Shown here: one piece after another, positions 52,997-61,103 of the stretch
How the letters are laid out: each line of letters starts with the position of its first letter
Numbering within the stretch: position 1 is the stretch's first letter
Assembly: GCA_963719005.1 (NCBI GenBank)
Contig: CAVRAR010000015.1
Location: forward strand, 1 to 64,000
Length of the DNA stretch: 64,000 nucleotides
Direction of reading: 5' to 3'
DNA from: G963675935 sp963719005
GTDB taxonomy: Bacteria; Planctomycetota; Planctomycetia; Pirellulales; Thermoguttaceae
Position numbers and translations under genes: made by a program
Notes under the pieces: generated by a model
What the model saw: the letters and a program-made list of their open reading frames with translations, nothing else
What the model was told of the DNA's origin: nothing
The model's database searches: none

Positions 52997-53896
52997 ATGA
53001 GTCAGGAAAAAGCGGTGCGTACGTTGAACGGTTGGGTCATGTTGTGCGTGGAGGTCGTCATCTTCTGCGGCGGGGCGGGGTTGCTGTGGCTGTTTATCTG
53101 CTCGGCAATCGCGGCCGAGGCGACCAAATCCTTGCCGAACTTATGGCTGCTGGTGGCCAGCGTGCTGGTCGTGGCCTTCGGCATCTTCTGTTGTTGCGGC
53201 CATTTCACGCTGCAACCGAACGAGGGCCGCGTGCTGATCCTCTTCGGCGCGTATCGCGGCACGGTGCGGTTGCCCGGCTGGCATTGGACCAACCCGCTGA
53301 ACACGAAGAAGCGGATTTCGCTCCGGGCCAGAAACATTAACGGCGAGAAGCTTAAGGTCAACGACAAGCGCGGCAACCCGATCGAAATCGCGGCCGTCAT
53401 CGTCTGGCGTGTGCAAGACACGGCCCAAGCCTGCTTCGACGTGGACAACTACGACACCTACGTTCACATCCAGAGCGAGTCGGCCGTGCGGCACCTGGCT
53501 AGTTCTTATGCGTACGATCACGGCGAGGAGCACGAGTTGACGCTTCGCAGCAGCGTGGACGAAGTTTGTGTAGCCTTGCAGAAGGAGCTTCAAGACCGGG
53601 CAGCCAAGGCGGGCGTGGTGATCGAGGAGGCCCGGCTGACCCATTTGGCCTACGCCCCGGAGATCGCCGGCGTGATGCTTCGCCGTCAGCAGGCCGAAGC
53701 CATCATCGACGCCCGGCAGAAGATCGTCCATGGGGCCGTAAGCATGGTGAAAATGGCCTTGCACGACCTGGCCGAACAGGGCGTTGTCCAACTCGACGAG
53801 GAACGCAAGGCGACGATGGTCAGTAATCTGCTGGTCGTCTTGTGCGGTGAAAAGGACGCCCAACCGATTGTCAACGCCGGCACGCTCTACACGTAG
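52997..53896 (+). CDS. SPFH/band-7 domain membrane protein
   Basis: The product (299 residues) has two N-terminal membrane helices (VMLCVEVVIFCGGAGLLWLF, LWLLVASVLVVAFGIFCCCG). An SPFH domain follows (about 75-260; LQPNEGRVLILFGAYRGTVR, NPIEIAAVIVWRVQDTAQAC, EEARLTHLAYAPEIAGVMLR), then a helical tail. SPFH proteins form large membrane assemblies that organise membranes or control proteases. GGGAGG precedes ATG 52997. It heads a cluster of small membrane proteins. Confidence 0.87.
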   Translation: MSQEKAVRTLNGWVMLCVEVVIFCGGAGLLWLFICSAIAAEATKSLPNLWLLVASVLVVAFGIFCCCGHFTLQPNEGRVLILFGAYRGTVRLPGWHWTNPLNTKKRISLRARNINGEKLKVNDKRGNPIEIAAVIVWRVQDTAQACFDVDNYDTYVHIQSESAVRHLASSYAYDHGEEHELTLRSSVDEVCVALQKELQDRAAKAGVVIEEARLTHLAYAPEIAGVMLRRQQAEAIIDARQKIVHGAVSMVKMALHDLAEQGVVQLDEERKATMVSNLLVVLCGEKDAQPIVNAGTLYT

Positions 53897-53991
53897 GGCG
53901 GAATTCATTCGGCCCGAATCTGCAGGGATGTTTTTTGATCGCCACAGCCTCTTCGCCGCATGACATCCGCTCGAGTGAAGGAAACTGTGTT

Positions 53992-54651
53992 ATGCCCGAA
54001 GCTTCTTTGCCTTCTTCGAAGTGTTTCGACCATGATCCAAGCGACGTGGAATTGACGTGTCTGCTGGAGGGTTCTTCCGGGCTGGCCGGAATCAAGCTCG
54101 TCGAAACCGACGGGATGTTACAAATCAGACCGGGACTATTGCCCGTAACGGGGATCATGTTGTCGATGATCCTCGGCGCCGTGTTTTTTACGGGCGTCAT
54201 GATCTTAATCTACAAGACGGATCCGGCCTTCTTTGAAATAGCCTTCTGGATTATGGTGGCTTTCACCTGGTTGTTCCTGATTCCCTTCTGGTGGATCGTT
54301 CTGGTTGTCATCAATCGCGCGATCGCCGCAAACGATGACTTCATTCGCGTAGACATGGGAAAGCGGACTCTGGAATTGTGTGGAGAAGGTCGTACGTTTC
54401 AGGGTGCCGAGATTCTCGCGTTCACTGAGGTATTCCGCTATTACCACTTCAGCCCCAGCCGCCGCGACTGGTCGCCAAGACTGCAAGCCGGCGTTTTGGT
54501 GCGTGGCGAAGACTTCCAGATCGAACTCCATGCGATGGTCGATGGAAAAAGCCACCCGCCGGTAGCCGATCGGCTGGCAAGCATCTTTGGGGTGCCGGTT
54601 CGTAGAATCAAGTTGAACAGATCAGAGAGTCGCGCGCTGGATGATTGTTGA
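53992..54651 (+). CDS. Two-helix membrane protein of unknown function
   Basis: The product (219 residues) has a pair of central membrane helices (VTGIMLSMILGAVFFTGVMI and FEIAFWIMVAFTWLFLIPFW). The C-terminal soluble part (VDMGKRTLELCGEGRTFQGA, RLQAGVLVRGEDFQIELHAM) has the look of a PH-like beta fold. No family was recognised. AGGA stands 8-9 bases before the ATG at 53992. It lies between the SPFH and CPBP genes. Confidence 0.55.
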   Translation: MPEASLPSSKCFDHDPSDVELTCLLEGSSGLAGIKLVETDGMLQIRPGLLPVTGIMLSMILGAVFFTGVMILIYKTDPAFFEIAFWIMVAFTWLFLIPFWWIVLVVINRAIAANDDFIRVDMGKRTLELCGEGRTFQGAEILAFTEVFRYYHFSPSRRDWSPRLQAGVLVRGEDFQIELHAMVDGKSHPPVADRLASIFGVPVRRIKLNRSESRALDDC

Positions 54652-54711
54652 CAGGGTTCCAACTGCGAGCATTAAGCATCGTCGAGCCCTCACGCACATT
54701 GGAGCATCGGG

Positions 54712-55637
54712 ATGAACGACCGCCGCATCATGCGTTCCATTGCGTGGTTCCTTGTGCTGACGTTCGGGTTGGTGTGGGGGCTTTGGAGTCTTCTATTCTT
54801 GCATGGGGTGCAGCAAGTTCCCGGGCTTGCCCTCATGCTGATGGCCGTTGGCATGTGGGGACCGGGGCTCGCCGCCATAGTGACGGCGAAGTTGGTGCTG
54901 TGCGAATCGTTGCGGACCACGACAATCGGCCGCTTGGGGCGGAAGTGGTATTACCTCTGGGCCTGGCTGATACCCGTAGCAGGCACGCTTGCCGCCATGT
55001 ACTTGACGGTGCTCTTCAGAATCGCCCGGTTCGATCCCGAGTTTACGTGGCTCCATTCGCAAATCGCCGCCAGTGGGCGCAGGGACAGCTCCCCTTGCCG
55101 CTTGGCGTGCTCGTGTTGATCCAGACGGTTGCGGCTCTGACCATCGCACCGTTGATCAACTGTCTCTTTACTCTGGGCGAGGAATTGGGCTGGCGAGGAT
55201 TTCTGCTGCCGCGGCTGATTGAGGCCGGCTGGGGGCAATGGTGGGCGCTTATTGTGTCCGGCGCCGTGTGGGGCCTCTGGCACGCCCCGGTGATTCTGCT
55301 CGGCCACAATTACCCCGACCACCCGTATCTCGGCGTGTTGTTGATGACCGTATTCTGCATCCTGCTGGGCATTATTTTCGGCTGGCTGCGGCTGGCTTCG
55401 GGAAGTGTCTGGACGGCGACGCTGGCTCACGCGACGCTCAACGCCGTGGCGGGCTTCCCGTTGATTGTGCTGACGCCCTTCGACTCCGCCTTGGGCGGCG
55501 TGATGACCGGCGTCATCGGTTGGATCCCGCTGGTTCTGTTCATCGTTTGGCTGGCATGGTCCGGCCGTCTGCCCGTGCGAACCCACGGTGGCGAGGGATT
55601 GGATGAAATCGCGCAAGACATTCCTGCTGCGGATTAG
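54712..55637 (+). CDS. CPBP-family intramembrane protease (frameshifted)
   Basis: The product (about 308 residues) is a multi-pass membrane protein. It has the three CPBP/Rce1 motifs: the Glu pair in LGEELGWRGFLLPRLIEA, the His in GAVWGLWHAPVILLG, and the His in ATLAHATLNAVAG. The family cleaves prenylated or membrane-inserted peptides and is also linked to bacteriocin immunity. The frame breaks between about 55060 and 55100, where WLHSQIAAS must join GQLPLPLGVLVLIQTVAALT. It overlaps the following RHH gene by 35 bases. Confidence 0.8.
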
Positions 55638-55821
55638 CCCCGCGCTCTACGAAGAACTCGAAACGTGGGCTCAGCAAGAGCTGCGCAGCGTCAACGGGCA
55701 GATCGAATATCTACTCAAGGAGGCAGTGCGGAAGCGAGGGCGTTCGATTGACGAATCCGACGATCGCCAACCGCGAAATGAATCTAGACAGGCGGATGAC
55801 GCCGCAGGGGAGACGTCCTGA
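55603..55821 (+). CDS. Ribbon-helix-helix (Arc-type) DNA-binding protein
   Basis: The 72-residue product has a ribbon strand KTFLLRISPALYEELETWAQ and two helices through QELRSVNGQIEYLLKEAVRK, the pattern of Arc/MetJ-type dimeric repressors. An acidic disordered tail follows. The Met at 55603 fits the domain start better than 55588. It overlaps the CPBP gene and may autoregulate the cluster through the palindrome at 52934, which is inferred only. Confidence 0.72.
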   Translation: MKSRKTFLLRISPALYEELETWAQQELRSVNGQIEYLLKEAVRKRGRSIDESDDRQPRNESRQADDAAGETS

Positions 55822-55840
55822 CAAGGCATGTGAGCGAATC

Positions 55841-56308
55841 ATGGAATACCAGAACAGCAAGCACGTGTCGGGCGAGGCGAGCGCGGCGGCCAAACGGATC
55901 GTCGATGCCCTCGCAGCGGTGGGGTTTCGGATTGCCGTCCAGCAAGACGACTCGGTGGAACTGCTCGGGCCGGGCATGCACAGCTCCCGTCAAAACCCGC
56001 TGGTCGGCGCATCGAAGGTCGTAGTTCGTTCCCACCGTCGTGAGGTGGCGATTGAGGCGGACTTCGGTGCCGTCCGCCGGCTGATCCGCACGCTGGGCTT
56101 TTTCTTCGTCGGCATGGGCGTCTGCTTCTTCGTGCTGTTCGGTTTTGTGATTCACTCCGACAACCCAACGCTTGTGACGCGGTTCGTCCTTCCTCTATTG
56201 CCGCTGGCGCCGTGGCCGGTCTTGCTTCCGTGGATGAGTTGGCTCTTTCAGCGACGGACCGCTCGGGCGTTTGACGCGCTGCTCGAACGCGTTGGCGCTG
56301 AGGGATAA
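55841..56308 (+). CDS. Small membrane protein of unknown function
   Basis: The product of 155 residues begins MEYQNSKHVSGEASAAAKRI. It has an N-terminal alpha/beta part with AVQQDDSVELLGPGM and two hydrophobic helices (LGFFFVGMGVCFFVLFGFVI and VLPLLPLAPWPVLLPWMSWL). The frame is open from 55748, but an upstream start would overlap the RHH gene; the Met at 55841 avoids this. No family was recognised. It ends the plus-strand SPFH cluster. Confidence 0.5.
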   Translation: MEYQNSKHVSGEASAAAKRIVDALAAVGFRIAVQQDDSVELLGPGMHSSRQNPLVGASKVVVRSHRREVAIEADFGAVRRLIRTLGFFFVGMGVCFFVLFGFVIHSDNPTLVTRFVLPLLPLAPWPVLLPWMSWLFQRRTARAFDALLERVGAEG

Positions 56309-56399
56309 GCTGCATAGTCGTTGCGATGCCGCCCAAGAAAAAACACGCCCACGGCAAGCGTGGGCACGGCCCCCGCAATGATTTTGGGCGGCACTAGCG

Positions 56400-58298
56400 G
56401 ATTAGCTTCTTCACTTCCGCTTCCAGATCGGCGGCGGAAATGCTGCGGCTGACCACCTTGCCTTGCTGATCCACCAGAATCATGGTCGGCACGGTGAGGA
56501 TGCCGAGCACGTTCGCCGGACGGCTGTCCAATCCGCCGGGCTCGAAGATCTGCGGCCACGGCAGCGGGTTCTCGCCCAGATAGGCGTTCAAATCCTTCAC
56601 GTTGTTGTCGAGGCTCACGCCGATGACCGTGAATTGCCGGCCGTACTTGTTCCAGAGTTCCTTCAGCGTCGGCATATCGGCCTTCGCCGGCCCGGACCAG
56701 GTGGCCCAATACTGAATCAACACGACCTTTCCGCGATAGCTCGCCAGATCGACGGGGCTGCCCAGGGGGCTTTGCCCGGTTAGCTCGATCGCTTTTCCGA
56801 CCGAGTCGAGGCGTGTCTGTGCACCGGTCGCTTTTTTCGCCGCCGGCGAATCGGGGAATTCCCTGACGATCCGCACGTACCATTTCCGTGCGTCGTCTTC
56901 TTGGCCAGCGTACTCCTGCGTAATCGCCATTTGCAGCATCGCCTCGGCGGCATCCGGCGCCGTCGGGTACTCGCCGACGTACCGTTCGAGCGTCTTGAGC
57001 CACTCGGCTTGAATCTTGCCGGGGTCGGCCTTCGGCGCCTGCATGCTCAACACGTAGGAGGCGGTCAAGCTGGCGGAACTTGACGTAGGCCGCCAGATTC
57101 CTGTCGGCGTTGTTCCGTTGCAGCTTCGTCGAAGAGCGATTTCAAGCCGGTCGGCGCCGTCGGGGCACGTGCCCGACTGCACGGCGGCGCTGACCATGTC
57201 GGCAAGCTGCCGGAGCCACATCGCGCGATCGTCGGCGCTGCGAGCCGCGTCCGCGATTTGCACGAGCAGATCGGCGCGGCGGCCGGTGTATTGCGCCTGT
57301 TCCTCGGGCGTCGTCGCTTTCGTCGCCTCGCTATCCAAGGCGGAAAGTTCGCCGAGCAGTTTTTGCAGCGCCTCGCTCGGTCCCGCCGCGGCCGGCTCGT
57401 TGTGCAGCGGCATCGAAGCCTGGAAGAAGAACCCGTTGGCGGTGACGTCGGCCTGGCCGTCGATCAGGGGCTGCGGCATGTCGATCACCCGCCACGCGTC
57501 GCCGACTTGCACTAGCGTGCCGATCTGCACTTGTCCATGTTTTCCGGCGCTTTCGACGATCGCCACCACGTTTTCATAGACCCGCATGTCCTTGGTCGAC
57601 TGATCGGTTCCGGCCGGAACGATGCCGGGCCGAGTGGCGCTGAATTGCAGCCAGGTGGTGTCCGCGGTAATCGTTGTTTGGCGAGCCGCCATCGTCGAAA
57701 ACTCCGTCGCCGCTCTGCTGACTTTCTGGGCTACGCCGTCGGCACGCGACTTGCCGAGTCCCAGCGACTTCAACTCGTTGGTCGTAAGCAGCAATCGCCG
57801 GAAGCGTTGGGCGTCGTTCGTGGCGATGGCCGCGACGATTTCCGCCGTGACCTCCTCGGCCGAAATCATCTTCCACGCCTGGATCACGCCGGTTTCTCTC
57901 GGGTCGAGCCCCCAGCGGCTGCCGCCGGTGTGGAACCAGCGATATTGATCGGCCTTGCCGTTGAAGTTGGAGTCGATGTCGCGGTAGACTTCGATCCCGT
58001 CTTTGTAGTAACTCCACTGATCGACGACGTTGTCGTCGTTGGTGTCGACGAACTTCCGCAGAATCATGCCGCTGGGACTTTCAACGACCCAGCCGACATG
58101 GCCGTTGACCCTCCTGGCGATGATCTTGCACTTGGCGGCCTGTTCGGGGGTTGGCCGGTCGTAATCGACGCCCGGCTGAACCGGGGTGAGTTTCAGGGCC
58201 TGTTCGGCCGAGGGGGAACCGCCCCAAGCCCACTGCGGCGACAGGGCACTGCTCAGCAGACCAACGAATACCACCACAGAAGGGAGAAGTCGCTTCAT
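56400..58298 (-). CDS. Secreted thioredoxin-fold protein lacking catalytic cysteines
   Basis: After a signal peptide (VVVFVGLLSSALSPQWAWGG) comes a domain with VDTNDDNVVDQWSYYKDGIE, seen in planctomycete secreted proteins. TPR-like helices follow (about 330-480), and then a TlpA/redoxin domain. In its active-site loop, VVLIQYWATWSGPAKADMPT, both cysteines of the expected CGPC are replaced (Ser and Ala), so a chaperone-like or structural role is more likely than thiol exchange. Residues about 385-420 are garbled by compensating frameshifts at 57060-57165, where LKSLFDEA and LQRNNADRNLAAYVKFRQL lie in other frames. Confidence 0.75.
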
Positions 58299-58482
58299 GC
58301 CACGATTCCTTCGCTTCGAGTTGCTAATTAGGGTACGCCGGCGCAGAAAACCGGCGGATATCTCTCATTATTTCGGCTGCGGTGACTGATAAACATGACC
58401 GATTGCGAAGATTTTTCCGGTTGCGACGATAATACCGGCGCTGGACGCTACCGCAGCAGCGAACGAAACGGCACAATGGAAC

Positions 58483-58556
58483 TTGTAGGAGGCGACTCCT
58501 GTCGCCGATTGCCGTGCCGCAGCCGCAGGATCGGCGACAGGAGTCGCCTCCCACAA
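58483..58556. repeat. Inverted repeat TTGTAGGAGGCGACTCCTGT type
   Basis: Arms at 58483-58509 and 58530-58556 are complementary with one mismatch in 27. Each arm has its own inner palindrome (GGCGACTCCTGTCGCC). It lies just upstream of the rlmN-like gene and must separate it from, or contain, its promoter. Confidence 0.85.
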
Positions 58557-58591
58557 TTAAGAATCGCTCCGTCGCGTTGGAGCACCCCAGT

Positions 58592-59692
58592 TTGCCAATT
58601 CCTCTGAAGAACCTCACCGCCGTCGAGTTGCACGCCGCCCTATCGCACATCGGCGTCACGCCGCGCCAGGCGAGGCAGATTCACGCCGCGACCGTTCGAC
58701 GCAACTCGCTTCCCACCGCGAACGAAGGCATTGCCGCCGACCTGTTGCAGAAAGTACGCCAATGCACGGCGATCCCGAACCTGACGCTGGTCGAGAAGAA
58801 GGTTTCGCCTCGAGACGGGTTCGCCAAGTACCTCTTCCTCGGCGATGGCCCCGAGCCGTTGGAGGCCGTGCGAATTCCGCTGCTACACAGGCCCGATGAC
58901 CTCAAATACGTCGTCTGCGTCAGCTCGCAAGTCGGCTGCGCCCTGGGTTGCGAATTTTGCGCCACCGGCCGCATGGGCTTCCGCCGCAACCTGGCGGCAT
59001 GGGAGATCGTCGACCAGGTCATCAAGATTCGCGACGACTCGCCGCATCCCGTCCGCGGCGTCGTTTTCATGGGCATGGGCGAGCCGATGCTCAACTACGA
59101 CCGAGTAATTCAGGCTGCCAGGATTCTCACCGAATCGTGCGGCATGGCCATCGGCGGAAAGGCGATCACGATCTCGACCGCCGGCATCGTGCCGGGAATT
59201 CGGCGATTCACCGCGGAAAGGCACATCTATCGACTCGTCGTCTCGCTGAACTCGGCCGATCCCGCCCAACGCCGCGAGCTGATGCCCGTCGAAAAGGCGC
59301 ATCCCACGCCTGAACTACTCTCGGCAATGCGGGAATATCACGAAGCGACGGGCCGGCGCATCGTCCTGGCCTGGACCATGATCGCGGGGGTCAACACGCG
59401 GCCGAAAGACGCCGAAATGCTGGCCGAACTGACTCGCGGCCTTCCGATCAAACTCGATCTGATTGAGGTGAACGATCCGACGGGCCGATTTCAGCCGCCG
59501 TCGCCCGAAGAGCTTCGCGTATTCCGCGATGCGCTCAGCGCGAAGCTCGGCGTACCGGTCGCTCGTCGCTACAGCGGTGGGGCCGACATTGCCGCTGCCT
59601 GCGGCATGTTGGCCGCCGCAGAAACCGTTAATAGCGTCTCAGGTTGCCAACATTGTAGGGCGGACTTTAGTCCGCCGCCTTTGGCGGACTGA
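58592..59692 (+). CDS. RlmN-family radical SAM methyltransferase
   Basis: RlmN methylates C2 of an adenine in 23S rRNA and some tRNAs using a radical SAM mechanism. The 4Fe-4S motif CALGCEFCATGRMGF follows CVSSQVG. Also seen are GVVFMGMGEPMLNYDRVIQA, ISTAGIVPGIRRF, VVSLNSADPAQRRELMPVEK, and the C-terminal Cys in GADIAAACGMLAA, the expected methyl-carrying residue. The start is TTG at 58592 with GGAG 9 bases upstream, and the open frame extends into an upstream repeat. The last residues come from the repeat at 59658-59701, which supplies the stop. Confidence 0.85.
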   Translation: MPIPLKNLTAVELHAALSHIGVTPRQARQIHAATVRRNSLPTANEGIAADLLQKVRQCTAIPNLTLVEKKVSPRDGFAKYLFLGDGPEPLEAVRIPLLHRPDDLKYVVCVSSQVGCALGCEFCATGRMGFRRNLAAWEIVDQVIKIRDDSPHPVRGVVFMGMGEPMLNYDRVIQAARILTESCGMAIGGKAITISTAGIVPGIRRFTAERHIYRLVVSLNSADPAQRRELMPVEKAHPTPELLSAMREYHEATGRRIVLAWTMIAGVNTRPKDAEMLAELTRGLPIKLDLIEVNDPTGRFQPPSPEELRVFRDALSAKLGVPVARRYSGGADIAAACGMLAAAETVNSVSGCQHCRADFSPPPLAD

Positions 59693-59701
59693 AGTCCGCC
59701 C
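59658..59701. repeat. Inverted repeat GGGCGGACTTTAGTCCGCC type
   Basis: The 19-bp arms at 59658-59676 and 59683-59701 differ by two or so bases. The right arm contains the TGA that ends the rlmN-like reading frame (59690-59692), so the present C terminus is fixed by the repeat. Confidence 0.8.
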
Positions 59702-59816
59702 ATCAAGCGGCGGGCGCAAGGGCCGATGCTCCCCTACACGTTGCGGGCGGCACGGCCCGTGATTACAATGGAAGCGAGCGAGCATCGGCGAGTTCTCTGG
59801 TCCTTAGGCGGTAAAC

Positions 59817-60923
59817 ATGGAGCGCTTTAGCATTGCCATCGACATCGGCGCCGGGCTGGGCGTAAAGCTCGGTCTGTTCGCCGATCCGCACCACCAGATC
59901 GACGACGGGCTGCTTCAGGGCGGCGGGTACGAGGACAACTTCGACAGCTTCGCGGCGTGTCTGCTGGAAAGAGTCGAGGGACTGCTCGAGAAGAACGGTC
60001 GGCGCATCAGCGACGCCAAAGCGATCGGCATTGCCTCGCCCGGCCTGTTCCGCTCCGACGGGAGCTACCGTTTGGCGGCGAACCTGCCGTTTCTCTGCGA
60101 TCAGAACCTTCAACGCTACATCCAGGAAAAGACCGGACTGCCGACCGCGATCGACAACGACGCCAACCTCGGTGGACTGGCCGAGTGGTCCGTCGTCCGC
60201 ACCGATCTCTTGTATTGGGTGTTTGGCGGCGGCTGGGGCGGAGCTTGGATCGACAGGATCGGCCAGGTCCGCTTTCCCGCCATTGATTGGGACGGCGACG
60301 ATCGCAAGCTCCACTACACCAACGAGCCGGGCTACGGAATCCCGTTGGACAAGTTGACGCTCAAGGCCCTGTTCTACCAGTACGGCGCCTCGTTCGATCG
60401 CTTCGAGCTTATCGCCGCCGAGGCTCTCGGATTGCCCGATGGAAGGCTGACCGGCCCGGCCGGCGATCCCGATTCGATCCGCGCCGAAGTGATTTTGTCG
60501 GGGTCCGGCCGCTGCCGCCTGTTTCGTGCGGTGGTGGGCGATGATGATTTCTACGAGCGGTTTCTCGACATCCATGAAACGGGACAGATGACCGATCCTT
60601 CGATTGCCGGCAAACTGATTAGCAAGTTGAGCAACATGCGAGTGGAGCCGGCGGTGAACACGGACCGGTTGTTCGGCCGAATACTGGCCGAAGCGGCGCT
60701 AATCATGTACCGGCAGGCGCGTCGCGACGGCCTTCCCGAGGGCGTGCCGATTTGCCTGGGGGGCAAGCCCGCCTATGCACTGCCGTATTTCGGTCCTTCG
60801 GCGCAGCGGCGTCTCGGCGCGGCGGGGGTGATGAGTTATTTGCGGCCTTCGGTGATCGACGAGCGCGGCTTGAATGCCAACCTGGTCGGTGCCGCAGTAT
60901 TGGCAGAAAAGATCGCGCAGTAA
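59817..60923 (+). CDS. ROK-family sugar kinase-like protein
   Basis: The product (368 residues) has actin-fold phosphate motifs: SIAIDIGAGLGVKLGLF at the N terminus, IGIASPGLFRSDGSYRLAAN and TAIDNDANLGGLAEWSVVR, whose Asp is the usual catalytic base, then WVFGGGWGGAWID. The zinc motif of classical ROK glucokinases is not seen. It may phosphorylate a hexose or bind it as a regulator. It precedes the Tat-exported Gfo/Idh gene by 180 bases on the same strand. Confidence 0.78.
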   Translation: MERFSIAIDIGAGLGVKLGLFADPHHQIDDGLLQGGGYEDNFDSFAACLLERVEGLLEKNGRRISDAKAIGIASPGLFRSDGSYRLAANLPFLCDQNLQRYIQEKTGLPTAIDNDANLGGLAEWSVVRTDLLYWVFGGGWGGAWIDRIGQVRFPAIDWDGDDRKLHYTNEPGYGIPLDKLTLKALFYQYGASFDRFELIAAEALGLPDGRLTGPAGDPDSIRAEVILSGSGRCRLFRAVVGDDDFYERFLDIHETGQMTDPSIAGKLISKLSNMRVEPAVNTDRLFGRILAEAALIMYRQARRDGLPEGVPICLGGKPAYALPYFGPSAQRRLGAAGVMSYLRPSVIDERGLNANLVGAAVLAEKIAQ

Positions 60924-61103
60924 AATGGCTGACCGGCGGCGCTTGCAGCGATGAGTGGGAGTTGGTAAACTGGGGGTGTTGGTTAGAGCCTTGCACGAGT
61001 GCGAGGTTCCGGCGCACGTTGCCCGCCAATTATCCCACTCCGTTTCTTCTATTGCGCGGTGGAATGCACAGCAGCCTGCCACCGTGGAAAGCGCAGCGAA
61101 ACC

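Noticed and set aside
56326..56397. Micro-ORF MPPKKKHAHGKRGHGPRNDF on the plus strand
   Set aside because: It is derived from a GCCCACGGCAAGCGTGGGC hairpin between convergent genes and has no ribosome binding site, so it is more likely a terminator or repeat.
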